From: Neobacillus thermocopriae
Lineage (GTDB): Bacteria > Bacillota > Bacilli > Bacillales > Cytobacillaceae
Direction of reading: 5' to 3'
Assembly (NCBI RefSeq): GCF_010975035.1
Contig: NZ_JAAIUV010000010.1
Coordinates: 40,546-104,545 of the forward strand
DNA: 64,000 nucleotides
Position numbers and translations under genes: made by a program. The notes below the pieces were generated by a model, which did no database searches, was not told the DNA's origin, and saw only the letters and a list, made by a program, of their open reading frames with translations. Positions 1 to 7,599 of the stretch are shown here, piece by piece (position 1 is the first letter of the stretch; each line of letters begins with the position of its first letter).

Positions 1-2
1 CT

Positions 3-662
3 TATTCGGAAAATGGGGCACATGCTTATGTAACGGCAAATTTCTTCGATAATGAATTTACATCAAGATTTACAAAAGACATTGTTGAAGAAAGACAGTT
101 TCCGGGTTCTCGCTGGAAAACAGCACTTACTTATTTGTATACTACACCAGGGATTCCCGTCATTTATTACGGCACTGAAATTGCCCTAAATGGTGGTGAA
201 ATACCTGATAATCGCCGATTGATGAATTTCCGTGCAGAAAAAGAACTGATTGACTATATGACGAAACTAGGCGAATTAAGAAACAAGTTGCTTTCTTTAA
301 CTAGAGGTACAATGGAAGTGCTGTATGATCAAAATGGTATGGCAGTATATAAACGGAAATATAAAGGTGAAACAACAGTAATTGCCATCAATAATACTAG
401 AGAAACTCAAAAAGTAACATTGACAGCTGAACAGCTAGAGAAAGGTAAAGAACTACGCGGCTTATTGGCGGGAGATTTGGTTCGTAGTAAGAATGACGAA
501 TACATCTTAGTTATAGAACGTGATGAATCGGAGATATATGTGCTTGCAGATAAATCAGGATTAAACATTCCATTCATTTTAGCCGTTGTCATTTCTAGTC
601 TTCTTATACTTTTGTTCTTAATTTTAATCATTAAGAGAGGTAAAAGAAATAGAGTAGAATAA
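3..662 (+). CDS. Alpha-amylase family (GH13) glycoside hydrolase, C-terminal part, membrane-anchored
   Basis: The open frame runs in from before the window, so only the last 219 residues or so are visible and the start is missing. The visible part contains RQFPGSRWKTALTYLYTTPGIPVIYYGTE, typical of the end of the GH13 catalytic barrel, where the loop with PGIPVIYYGTE lies after the last catalytic region. An all-beta C-terminal domain follows. The chain ends in a hydrophobic helix (about 22 residues, beginning NIPFILAVVIS) and a basic tail KRGKRNRVE. This suggests an extracellular enzyme held in the membrane by its C-terminus and acting on starch-type alpha-glucans. The catalytic residues lie outside the window, so activity cannot be judged. 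A strong terminator follows directly. Confidence 0.85.
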   Translation, partial: YSENGAHAYVTANFFDNEFTSRFTKDIVEERQFPGSRWKTALTYLYTTPGIPVIYYGTEIALNGGEIPDNRRLMNFRAEKELIDYMTKLGELRNKLLSLTRGTMEVLYDQNGMAVYKRKYKGETTVIAINNTRETQKVTLTAEQLEKGKELRGLLAGDLVRSKNDEYILVIERDESEIYVLADKSGLNIPFILAVVISSLLILLFLILIIKRGKRNRVE

Positions 663-668
663 TAATGG

Positions 669-693
669 ACGCATCGGTTTCCCGATGCGTTTT
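669..693 (+). terminator. Rho-independent terminator after the amylase gene
   Basis: A perfect 9-bp stem (ACGCATCGG / CCGATGCGT) with a 4-base loop is followed by T residues, 6 bases after the amylase stop codon. Confidence 0.85.
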
Positions 694-810
694 ACTATGA
701 TTTGCATTATCCTATGGTTTTCATTATTAATATTGGTTATGTAAGCAGTATCTTCGATTCTAGAAAGACTTAACTTGGAGCTCGTCTCTATAAGCTCCTA
801 ATCATTTCTA

Positions 811-1302
811 CTATCGATAATTCACAAACTGTACATCAATACTTAAATCAGCCTCACGCACCAAGGAAATGATTTTTTGCAGATCATCCCGGCTTTTGCC
901 GCTGACACGGATTTGGTCCTCTTGTACCTGGCTTTTCACCTTTAAGCCGCTGTTTTTAATAATGGTATTAATTTTTTTGGCATTTTCTTTGTCAATCCCT
1001 TGAACAAGCTTAACGCGTTGACGAACCGTGCCCCCTGATGCTTTTTCTAGTTTACCGTAATTTAAGTTTTTAATCGGAACACCGCGCTTAATTAATTTAC
1101 TAAGTAAGACATCCTTTAACTGTTCCATTTTATATTCATCATCGGAGATTAGAACAAGCTCTTCCTTATCAAGAGTGACTTCACTCTTGCTTCCTTTGAA
1201 ATCATAGCGAGTGCTAATTTCTTTCATCGTTTGAGTAATCGCATTTGTTACTTCTGAAAAATCCACTTTGGATACAATATCAAATGAGCTGTCTTTCGAC
1301 AT
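811..1302 (-). CDS. yajQ: YajQ family nucleotide-binding protein (UPF0234)
   Basis: The 163-residue product has the usual length of the YajQ family. It starts [21 protein letters not shown] and contains the conserved [11 protein letters not shown] block and the C-terminal VNYR ending. Members bind nucleotides (cyclic di-GMP in some proteobacteria) and were first described as phage-associated host factors; the function in Bacillus is not settled. The ATG at 1302 was chosen because GGAGGT lies 7 bases upstream; an ATG five codons earlier has no such site. The gene is transcribed towards the amylase gene and stands alone, divergent from the S1-domain gene. Confidence 0.9.
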   Translation of the reverse strand: MSKDSSFDIVSKVDFSEVTNAITQTMKEISTRYDFKGSKSEVTLDKEELVLISDDEYKMEQLKDVLLSKLIKRGVPIKNLNYGKLEKASGGTVRQRVKLVQGIDKENAKKINTIIKNSGLKVKSQVQEDQIRVSGKSRDDLQKIISLVREADLSIDVQFVNYR

Positions 1303-1422
1303 GATTTCTACCTCCACTTCCTTAATATCCTACTAAAGTTTTCCTTTATGCCTACATTATAGTAAAATAAAGCAGTTCAAACAACTTAACATATTCTCCA
1401 AAAAAGAAAAGGGGAGTTATTC

Positions 1423-2286
1423 ATGTCCATTAAAGAATTAATAGGCAAAACCACAAAATTAACTGTTGCCCGCAAAGCACAGTTTGGTTATTTTTTAACC
1501 GACGGTGATGAAGATATTTTGCTTCATTCTAATGACGCAAATAGAGAGTTAGTAGAGGGGGATGAAGTAGAAGTTTTCATCTATGTTGATTCAGAAGGTC
1601 GTCCTGCCGCTTCTATGACCATACCTGAGGTTGCAGTCGGCCGTTATGCTTGGGTAAAAGTAACGAGTGTGAAACCAGAAATCGGTGTGTTTCTAAATAT
1701 CGGACTTAGAAAAGATATCTTGCTAGGGAAGGATGATCTGCCGTCCTACAAATCTGTCTGGCCGAAGGAAGGGGACCTACTTTATGTCACATTAAGGGTC
1801 AACCGAAATGGTCTATTATATGCGAAACTGGCATCGGACCAAGTGATTCAATCGATTGCCAGTAAAGCGGCCAGAAAGGATTTTAATAAAAATGTTCATG
1901 GATATATTTATAGGACTGCAAAAGTCGGAAGCTGGATATATACAATTGAGGGCTTCAAAGGGTTCATCCATGAATCGCAGCGGAAACAGGAACCGCGTTT
2001 AGGTGAAAAGGTAGAAGGAAGGATTATTGATGTTAAGGAAGATGGAACGATAAATGTTTCTTTGCTTGGTCGAAAACAGGAGACACAGGAAACGGATGCT
2101 ATAAGGATTTATGATTATTTGATGAGTCGTAATGGGGCCATGCCATATAGTGATAAAAGTATGCCAGAAGATATTCAAGAACGATTTGGTCTCAGTAAAG
2201 CTGCATTTAAACGGGCATTGGGAAAATTGATGAAAGAGGGAAAGGTTTATCAAGAAGGCTTTTGGACTTATGTGAAGAAAGATTAA
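1423..2286 (+). CDS. cvfB: CvfB/YitL-type S1-domain RNA-binding protein
   Basis: The 287-residue protein matches the CvfB (YitL) family. It has an N-terminal S1-like domain beginning KELIGKTTKLTVARKAQFGYFLTDG, two further S1-type beta barrels (around residues 70-140 and 150-215, ending VEGRIIDVKEDGTINVSLLG) and a C-terminal winged-helix segment (MPEDIQERFGLSKAAFKRALGKLMKEG). In Staphylococcus the homologue binds RNA and affects virulence gene expression. Here it is probably a general RNA-binding regulator. An AAGGGGAG ribosome site precedes the ATG. In B. subtilis the homologue yitL lies in the same chromosomal neighbourhood as degV/yitS. Confidence 0.9.
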   Translation: MSIKELIGKTTKLTVARKAQFGYFLTDGDEDILLHSNDANRELVEGDEVEVFIYVDSEGRPAASMTIPEVAVGRYAWVKVTSVKPEIGVFLNIGLRKDILLGKDDLPSYKSVWPKEGDLLYVTLRVNRNGLLYAKLASDQVIQSIASKAARKDFNKNVHGYIYRTAKVGSWIYTIEGFKGFIHESQRKQEPRLGEKVEGRIIDVKEDGTINVSLLGRKQETQETDAIRIYDYLMSRNGAMPYSDKSMPEDIQERFGLSKAAFKRALGKLMKEGKVYQEGFWTYVKKD

Positions 2287-2356
2287 CTTCCTTACATACT
2301 CTTTTCCATATTGACAGAAAATATAAAGTGAATCTTTATGGAAAGGAGTAAAAATA

Positions 2357-2488
2357 ATGCCTCATACATCAGATAATGATAAAAAAGCCCAAGATCATAA
2401 TGCATTGCTCCATGAAAAGAACATGATGCGCGAAAAAAATCGCAAAGCTGGAAAAAATCAGTACTCGAAGAAAACGGATCATAAATAA
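2357..2488 (+). CDS. Small hydrophilic protein, 43 aa (possibly DUF3941-like)
   Basis: A 43-codon frame starts at an ATG 8 bases after GAAAGGAG and ends just before a strong terminator. The product is very polar (MPHTSDNDKKAQDHNALLHE to KNQYSKKTDHK), rich in Lys, Asn, His and Asp, with no hydrophobic core. It is therefore probably unstructured, like many small Bacillus spore or stress proteins. The KNQYSKK ending recalls the DUF3941 family, but I cannot confirm this without a search. The clear ribosome site and private terminator support a real gene. Its own promoter probably lies in the 70-base gap after cvfB. Confidence 0.7.
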   Translation: MPHTSDNDKKAQDHNALLHEKNMMREKNRKAGKNQYSKKTDHK

Positions 2489-2489
2489 T

Positions 2490-2519
2490 AAAAGTGAGGT
2501 GAATGGACACCTCACTTTT
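2490..2519. terminator. Bidirectional terminator between the 43-aa gene and degV
   Basis: A 12-bp perfect stem (AAAAGTGAGGTG / CACCTCACTTTT) with a 6-base loop, flanked by A on one side and T on the other, can serve both converging genes. It overlaps the degV stop codon. Confidence 0.85.
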
Positions 2520-3378
2520 ATGTTGGCATTTTATTTAAAAAGAATATAGAGATAGTTCCTGCACCTGTATGAGCCCCTATGGCTGAACCAATCGAAGAAA
2601 TATAGACTTCTTTTGGATGAAATTCATCTTCTATCATGCCTTTAACTTCAATCGCTGTTTCTTCACAATCGGCATGACTAATCCCGATGATTTGATCTTT
2701 TAAATTTTCTCCTCGTTCCTTCATCAGTTCCATTAAACGACGAAGGACTTTTTTCTTCCCACGTATTTTTTCAATTGGGACGAGTTTTCCATCTTCCACA
2801 TTTAATATCGGTTTGATGTTCAGTAACCCCCCTAGGAAGGCAGAGGCTTTTGAAACACGACCGCCCTTTGCTAAATAATCCAAATCTTCTACAGTAAATA
2901 AATGCTCCATATGTTCAGCCATAAAGCGGACTATCTTCAGAATTTCTTCCTTAGAAACATTATTTGCAGCTAACCTTGCTGCTTCTTTAACGATCAACCC
3001 TTGACCAAGGGAGGCACATTTAGTATCAACGATGGTTAAATCAAAATTTGGATACTTTTCCTTGACTTGATCGAGAATCATAACAGCAGTAGAATACGTT
3101 CCTGATAATTGTGAGGAAAAGGCAATATAAATTCCCTCTTCATTATTTTCAGCCATCTGTGTGAATACTTCTTGAAACAATAATGGAGAAACTTGTGATG
3201 TTTTGGGAATGGAGCCATTTCTGATTGCTTCATAAACGGTTTTAGGATGAATGTTTTTAACATCTTCAAATTCTTGGTTATTAATCTCTACTTTTAAAGG
3301 GAATAAGGTAACCTTATTTTCTTCATAAAAACTTTTTGGTAAATCGCATGCGCTGTCAGCTAGTATTTTTACCTGCAT
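2518..3378 (-). CDS. DegV family fatty-acid-binding protein (YitS-like)
   Basis: The 286-residue product begins MQVKILADSACDLPKSFYEEN and carries DegV-family landmarks: the N-terminal SACDLP motif, TSQVSPLLF around residue 60, SSQLSGTYSTA around residue 93, and GAGTISIFF at the C-terminus. DegV proteins bind fatty acids and, in Gram-positive FakB forms, present them to a fatty acid kinase. The start at 3378 was chosen because AGGTGAG lies 4 bases upstream; a GTG nine bases earlier overlaps that site. The gene is divergent from yitT, the same arrangement as yitS-yitT in B. subtilis. Confidence 0.9.
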   Translation of the reverse strand: MQVKILADSACDLPKSFYEENKVTLFPLKVEINNQEFEDVKNIHPKTVYEAIRNGSIPKTSQVSPLLFQEVFTQMAENNEEGIYIAFSSQLSGTYSTAVMILDQVKEKYPNFDLTIVDTKCASLGQGLIVKEAARLAANNVSKEEILKIVRFMAEHMEHLFTVEDLDYLAKGGRVSKASAFLGGLLNIKPILNVEDGKLVPIEKIRGKKKVLRRLMELMKERGENLKDQIIGISHADCEETAIEVKGMIEDEFHPKEVYISSIGSAIGAHTGAGTISIFFLNKMPT

Positions 3379-3482
3379 GAAGCTCACCTGCTTTCGAAAA
3401 ACTAATGATATATAGTTTTAAGTTTATCGGTTTCGGATTAAAAACACAATTACCTTAACTTGCATAAAAAGGGGGGATTTCG

Positions 3483-4325
3483 TTGTTTTGGCTTCAAACA
3501 AAAAAATTTTTCGTTGTTATTTTAGGAGCTTTTCTAAGTGCGCTTGGGATGAATATTTTCTTAATTCCAGCAAATGTGTATTCCAGTGGTTTTACAGGAA
3601 TTGCCCAATTATTTTCAAAAGTACTTACGGATTATACCCCTTTTCATTTATCTGTCGGAATACTATTGTTGCTCCTTAATATTCCAGTCGCCATTCTGGG
3701 GTGGATAAAGGTAGGGAAATCATTTACGATTTACAGTTTTCTAAGTGTGGCCCTTTCATCATTTTTTTTAGAACTAATACCTATTATCCATGTATCAAAT
3801 GATATTTTATTAAATGCGGTTTTTGGAGGAGTTATTATTGCCGTTGGAGTCGGATTAACGCTTAAGTGGGGAGCCTCTACTGGCGGTTTAGACATTATAG
3901 CTATGGTATTGTCGAGGTTGAAGGATAAACCTATTGGTCCGTATATGTTTATTTTGAACGGGATTATTGTCGTAACAGCAGGCTTTCTTTACGGGTGGGA
4001 AAAAGCATTATATACACTTGTTTTCCTATATACCTCTACAAGAGTGATTGATACTATTCATACAAGACATCACAAATTAACTGCCTTTATCATTACTAAA
4101 AAAGCAGATGAGATGAAGAATGCAATCCATTCGAAACTTGTTCGAGGAATTACTATGATTCCGGCAAAAGGTGCGTTTTCGAATGAAACAAGGGATATGT
4201 TGATGATCGTCATTACCCGTTATGAACTTTTTGATTTAGAACGAATCATTCATGAAGTGGATCCAAATGCTTTTACAAATATCATTCAAACTACAGGTGT
4301 TTATGGGTTTTTTCGCCGAGATTAG
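3483..4325 (+). CDS. yitT: YitT family membrane protein (DUF161/DUF2179)
   Basis: The 280-residue protein has about five or six hydrophobic segments in its first 180 residues. These include the conserved NIFLIPANVYSSGFTGIAQL, GVGLTLKWGASTGGLDIIA and LYGWEKALYTLVFLYTSTRVID blocks. A soluble C-terminal DUF2179 domain follows (KADEMKNAIH to EVDPNAFTNI). The family is a Firmicute multi-paralogue membrane group with no proven substrate. The TTG start follows AGGGGGGAT. The neighbours (degV upstream, ipi immediately downstream) match the B. subtilis yitT locus. Confidence 0.88.
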   Translation: MFWLQTKKFFVVILGAFLSALGMNIFLIPANVYSSGFTGIAQLFSKVLTDYTPFHLSVGILLLLLNIPVAILGWIKVGKSFTIYSFLSVALSSFFLELIPIIHVSNDILLNAVFGGVIIAVGVGLTLKWGASTGGLDIIAMVLSRLKDKPIGPYMFILNGIIVVTAGFLYGWEKALYTLVFLYTSTRVIDTIHTRHHKLTAFIITKKADEMKNAIHSKLVRGITMIPAKGAFSNETRDMLMIVITRYELFDLERIIHEVDPNAFTNIIQTTGVYGFFRRD

Positions 4326-4342
4326 CAGAGATGGAGGTCTAT

Positions 4343-5110
4343 ATGCGAATCATTCTTTGTGCCATAATGTTATTGTTTTCAACCATCATTAGAACAGAAG
4401 CAGCAGGTGGATGGAGAGTAAAGAATAACGATTTGAATGTAAATGTTACACCAGGGCCAGAAAGGGTAGAAATAGAACTAGTTTTACAAAATAAAGGAAA
4501 ATTTCCTCTTCATTATGAGTTTCCAACTTCGCAGTATTATGAACTTGTTATTACTAACCAAGAAGGGAAAGAAGTATATCGATTCTCAAAAGGGAGGCTT
4601 TTCCTACAGGCCATACATACAATAACGGTAAAGCCAAAAGAAACAATCACATGGAAAGAATATTGGAATTACCAGTGGGATGGCAAGCGAGTGCCCTCAG
4701 GAAAATATACCTTGTTGGCACAACTAAAACCAATACGTTTGAATGACAAACCAATAAAAGACCGTTCAAACTTAACAAAATCTCTTGCTTTTTTGATTCC
4801 AGAGGAAAACACTGTCTTTCGAAATATTATGGTATCAGGTAATAAAGGGAAATATGTAATAAAGGGGGAGGTCCGTCCACAAAAAAGTATTGTTTATTAT
4901 TCCGTTGAAGATGGTCATGTGGAATATATCCAAGAGCATCCGTTAGAGGTACTAGGAAACAAGGATGAATGGACGTCGTTTCAGATTGCCATTGATATTC
5001 CTAAAGATAAACTGCCGCAAAATGCTTATTTGCTTCTAAATCTTTACGGTCGAGATCAAATGGGTCAAATTGAACACATGTATCCTATCGTTTTAGAAAA
5101 GTTTAAATGA
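4343..5110 (+). CDS. ipi: BsuPI-type intracellular proteinase inhibitor domain protein, with signal peptide
   Basis: The 255-residue product begins with a hydrophobic segment (MRIILCAIMLLFSTIIRTEAAG) that looks like a cleavable signal peptide. A BsuPI-type immunoglobulin-like domain follows, roughly residues 30-135 (VELVLQNKGKFPLHYEFPTSQYYELVITNQEGKEVYRFSKG, WKEYWNYQWDGKRVPSGKYTL). A second beta-rich half has no recognisable family. B. subtilis Ipi is a short cytosolic inhibitor of intracellular serine protease. The signal peptide and extra domain here suggest an exported relative with a different target. The ATG at 4343 follows GGAGG by 5 bases. It sits 17 bases after yitT and probably shares its transcript. 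Confidence 0.75.
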   Translation: MRIILCAIMLLFSTIIRTEAAGGWRVKNNDLNVNVTPGPERVEIELVLQNKGKFPLHYEFPTSQYYELVITNQEGKEVYRFSKGRLFLQAIHTITVKPKETITWKEYWNYQWDGKRVPSGKYTLLAQLKPIRLNDKPIKDRSNLTKSLAFLIPEENTVFRNIMVSGNKGKYVIKGEVRPQKSIVYYSVEDGHVEYIQEHPLEVLGNKDEWTSFQIAIDIPKDKLPQNAYLLLNLYGRDQMGQIEHMYPIVLEKFK

Positions 5111-5149
5111 AAAGAGGAGGTGCCTTAAAGGCCGCCTCCACTTTCTTTT
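5111..5149. terminator. Probable bidirectional terminator between ipi and the DUF3813 gene
   Basis: An imperfect stem built on AGGAGG / CCTCC with inner GCC/GGC pairing, flanked by AAAAG and CTTTCTTTT, lies between two converging genes. Confidence 0.55.
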
Positions 5150-5156
5150 CATGAAT

Positions 5157-5342
5157 TTAGTTGATTTGGTCAAGCTCTTGTTGCATTTCTTGGAGTTGTT
5201 TTTGTTCTGCGAAAGTAGAGTTAGCAAAAGCAGAGCTTAGTGCGTTTTTGGCTTTTGCTACTGCCTCTTCGCGGTCAGATGGGTTTGCGGTTTTCGCCAT
5301 TTCAACAAATCTTCGAGCTTCTTGGAACAATCGATTACCCAT
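5157..5342 (-). CDS. DUF3813-type small protein, 61 aa
   Basis: The 61-residue product MGNRLFQEARRFVEMAKTAN... is predicted to be all-helical and strongly amphipathic, with repeated EAVAKAKNALSSAF and EQKQLQEMQQELDQ segments suggestive of a coiled coil. It resembles the Bacillus DUF3813 family (recalled, not searched), whose role is unknown. The ATG overlaps nothing and follows the stop of the upstream 50-aa gene by two bases, so the pair are almost certainly co-transcribed. An AGGAATTTA ribosome site lies in the end of that upstream gene. Confidence 0.75.
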   Translation of the reverse strand: MGNRLFQEARRFVEMAKTANPSDREEAVAKAKNALSSAFANSTFAEQKQLQEMQQELDQIN

Positions 5343-5344
5343 AG

Positions 5345-5497
5345 TTAAATTCCTCCAAGTGAGGAGTTTTTCACATTGGCCATTTTCTGAGCTTCCGCTT
5401 CAGCATAGGTCATGTGGTAGGGGATTCGTTCATCGTGTTTTCTGACCGAATCAGTTCCTTGTTGGACAAAGCGTTTAGATTTGTTTCCTTTACCCAT
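5345..5497 (-). CDS. Small basic protein of unknown function, 50 aa
   Basis: The 50-residue product starts MGKGNKSKRFVQQGTDSVRK and ends in MTYAEAEAQKMANVKNSSLGG. The first half is basic and the second half helical. The ATG at 5497 was chosen because GGAGGG lies 6 bases upstream, which makes the longer frame unlikely. It is the first gene of a two-gene unit with the DUF3813-type gene, whose start lies 2 bases after this stop. I do not recognise the family. Size, composition and place suggest a sporulation or stress accessory protein, but nothing in the sequence proves it. Confidence 0.65.
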   Translation of the reverse strand: MGKGNKSKRFVQQGTDSVRKHDERIPYHMTYAEAEAQKMANVKNSSLGGI

Positions 5498-5612
5498 TAG
5501 AATCCCTCCAATATGCTCAAGGCTCTTTTTGAAACAGCTGTGCTGCCTCAAGAAATAGTATGCCCAACATTGAACGGTTCATTTAGGTAAACAATGGTGA
5601 TTAGCCTAGGGC

Positions 5613-6425
5613 TTACTCTAGCTTTAATAAATCTTTCAAATATAAAGCAACTCCGTCCTGCTCATTCGTTAATGTGACATCATTGGCAATATTTTTTACT
5701 TGATCAATTGCATTTCCCATCGCTATTCCATATCCGGCGTACTCAATCATTTCTAAATCATTATCCTCATCACCAAAAGCTATAACCCTTTCCGCTGGTA
5801 TCCCATAATAGTCAGCAGCCTTTTTTAAGCCAACAGCTTTATTTAATCCGCTTTTTATAATCTCTATGACATGCCATGGTGCCGCCCAACTGCGATGGTC
5901 AATGACTTCAGCATGAACTTCTGAAAGGTGGTCGCGGATTTTTTTTAATTCATCTTCTTCTGTATGGATGAGCATACTAGTCGGTGAATCCTTTAAATAT
6001 TTGGCTAAATCTCCAGTAGTAATATTCGGGTTTCCGAGATTAAATATCTCAATTAGTTTTTGGTCATGATAATGGAAATATACATCATCCATAACTTCTG
6101 CAATAATATTGTGAAAATGAAAGTTTCTACATGTTTCTACAATATCTTTTGCTACTTTTATATCCAGTGGTTCATGGAAAAATCCCCAATTTGGATCGAG
6201 GGGATGATGGGTAAACGCCCCATTGAAATTTACGATTGGTGTGTTAAGTTCTAATTCCCGATAATACATTTCACTGGAGCGGAAAGGCCTGCCAGTAGCA
6301 ATCATCACAATGTGTCCTTGCTCTCTTGCTTTTTTAAGGATGTTTTTAGTTTTCGCAGAAATCGTTTTATCATCTTTTAATAAAGTTCCATCCAAATCCA
6401 ATGCGATTAAGTGTCTGTTTGTCAT
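5613..6425 (-). CDS. yitU: Cof-type HAD-IIB phosphatase, YitU-like
   Basis: The 270-residue protein shows all four HAD motifs of the Cof (IIB) type: DLDGTLLKDD at residues 9-18, ATGRPFRS around 43, a Lys in KSGLNKAVGLKKAADYYGI around 190, and FGDEDNDLEMIEYAG around 213. A C2-type cap lies between motifs II and III. Such enzymes dephosphorylate small phosphorylated metabolites (sugar phosphates, flavin or PLP phosphates); the substrate cannot be read from sequence. AAAGGAG lies 7 bases upstream of the ATG. B. subtilis yitU occupies the same place between ipi and yitW, which supports the name. Confidence 0.88.
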   Translation of the reverse strand: MTNRHLIALDLDGTLLKDDKTISAKTKNILKKAREQGHIVMIATGRPFRSSEMYYRELELNTPIVNFNGAFTHHPLDPNWGFFHEPLDIKVAKDIVETCRNFHFHNIIAEVMDDVYFHYHDQKLIEIFNLGNPNITTGDLAKYLKDSPTSMLIHTEEDELKKIRDHLSEVHAEVIDHRSWAAPWHVIEIIKSGLNKAVGLKKAADYYGIPAERVIAFGDEDNDLEMIEYAGYGIAMGNAIDQVKNIANDVTLTNEQDGVALYLKDLLKLE

Positions 6426-6613
6426 TTAAAGACTCCTTTATATTTCAATTTTGCTTTCTCATGCTAAATTTTAGGAAAATAATTCTCTTCATGTTACACT
6501 ACAAATAAGTAAGGTTTTAAAAACATGCTTTTCATAGTTACTATGTTAACAATTTTATATCCAAACTGTAAAAAAATTCACACCAAATCATTGGGAAACT
6601 CGATATACTTGCT

Positions 6614-6684
6614 TTACAAGTGGAAAGAAGAAGAAAAGAATGAGGTATACCTTTTCTTTTTTATACCAAAATTCCCACTTGTAA
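6614..6684 (+). promoter_or_regulatory. Structured leader upstream of yitW
   Basis: A perfect 10-bp inverted repeat (TTACAAGTGG at 6614-6623, CCACTTGTAA at 6675-6684) encloses a second hairpin made by GGTATA at 6644-6649 and TATACC at 6662-6667. A TATACT hexamer at 6604-6609 could be the -10 box, so the structure would form the 5' end of the yitW message. It ends 33 bases before the ATG. It matches no riboswitch class I know. Confidence 0.5.
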
Positions 6685-6717
6685 TGATTACAGATAATTA
6701 ATAAGGAGTGATCAATA

Positions 6718-7026
6718 ATGAATGAAGATTTAAAAGAAAATATAATGGGGGCGCTTGAGCTGGTTATTGATCCTGAGCTAGGCGTTGATATTGTTAATTT
6801 AGGCTTAGTTTATAATGTGGAAATGGATGATGAAGGGAAAGTTACTATAACCATGACATTAACTTCTATGGGATGCCCTCTAGCAGGTACGATTGTTGAT
6901 CAAGTAAAACGGGCGCTTTCAGATATTCCCGAAATTAAAGATGTTGATGTGAATATTGTTTGGAATCCTCCATGGAATAAAGATATGATGTCACGATACG
7001 CGAAAATTGCTTTAGGAATCCGTTAA
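6718..7026 (+). CDS. yitW: YitW/SufT-like DUF59 Fe-S assembly factor
   Basis: The 102-residue protein is a single DUF59 (MIP18/SufT/PaaD-like) domain: ALELVIDPELGVDIVNLGLVYNVEM at residues 12-36, TMTLTSMGCPLAGTIVDQV around 45-63 with the family Cys at about 53, and VNIVWNPPWNKDMMSRYAKIALG near the end. Family members help carry or insert Fe-S clusters into target proteins. AAGGAGTGATC lies upstream of the ATG. The DsrE-like gene follows after 22 bases, so they probably form an operon. Together with the downstream Fe-S enzymes and Fe-S repair protein this suggests a local theme of cluster maintenance. Confidence 0.9.
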   Translation: MNEDLKENIMGALELVIDPELGVDIVNLGLVYNVEMDDEGKVTITMTLTSMGCPLAGTIVDQVKRALSDIPEIKDVDVNIVWNPPWNKDMMSRYAKIALGIR

Positions 7027-7048
7027 AGGAGGACAATAGGAAAAAAAT

Positions 7049-7387
7049 ATGAAAGGCAAAGTAATTTTAGTCAGTTCCAATCAACTGGGAAATGGCGATA
7101 AAACCTTAGGTGAAAATGTGTTAGAAACCTTCTTTACGATTGTAAAGCAAAAAGAAGAACTACCTGTCGCTGTATTTTGTATGAACAGCGGAGTACTAAC
7201 AATGACAGAGAATTCTTTAGTCTCTGTTCACCTTAAAGAAATGGAAGAAAAAGGTGTTAAAATCTTAGCATGTAAAACTTGTGCTGACCATTATAAAGTA
7301 AGTAATAAGTTGGCTGTTGGAAAAATTAGTGGAATGGCGGAATTTGTAGACTTGGCTGCAAAATATGAGGTATTAACAATTTCTTAA
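7049..7387 (+). CDS. DsrE-like protein resembling the C-terminal domain of YedF
   Basis: The 112-residue product has the DsrE fold pattern: KVILVSSNQLGNGDKTLGENVLETFFTIV at 4-32, PVAVFCMNSGVLTMTENS around 39-56, then KGVKILACKTCADHYKV around 68-84 and GMAEFVDLAAKYEVLTI at the end. It resembles the C-terminal half of YedF, the sulfurtransferase-like protein linked to selenium metabolism, but lacks the N-terminal TusA domain. Cysteines at 44, 75 and 78 (CKTC) could carry persulfide or bind a metal. GGAGG is unusually far (about 16 bases) from the ATG, and a stop codon in frame rules out an earlier start. Probably co-transcribed with yitW. Confidence 0.75.
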   Translation: MKGKVILVSSNQLGNGDKTLGENVLETFFTIVKQKEELPVAVFCMNSGVLTMTENSLVSVHLKEMEEKGVKILACKTCADHYKVSNKLAVGKISGMAEFVDLAAKYEVLTIS

Positions 7388-7390
7388 AGA

Positions 7391-7416
7391 AACAGCAGAT
7401 TTTCTGCTGTTTTTTA
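7391..7416 (+). terminator. Terminator after the DsrE-like gene
   Basis: A 9-bp stem AACAGCAGA / TCTGCTGTT with a 3-base loop runs into T6 and a further T-rich tail. Confidence 0.9.
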
Positions 7417-7501
7417 TTTTTTATAGATGTTTCAATGAATTCATTTGGGATACAGAAAAATTAGTGACACTTCACAAAACGTCCACATCTTAATCAATAA
7501 T

Positions 7502-7544
7502 TGTGAGATAGTTCACTTTTTTTTAACATAAACACCTTTATAAT
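7502..7544 (+). promoter_or_regulatory. Fnr/Crp-type operator and -10 box of the radical SAM gene
   Basis: TGTGA-N6-TCACT at 7502-7517 matches the Bacillus Fnr/Crp-type consensus TGTGA-N6-TCACA at 9 of 10 positions. A perfect TATAAT lies at 7539-7544. With a start at about 7551 the operator centre is at -41.5, the class II activator position, so anaerobic activation by the neighbouring Fnr is likely. No good -35 box is needed or visible. Confidence 0.75.
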
Positions 7545-7599
7545 ACAAAGTAATTAAGGCTATTGTTTGAACATAGCCGACATTAGGAGGCGTTTCAAC

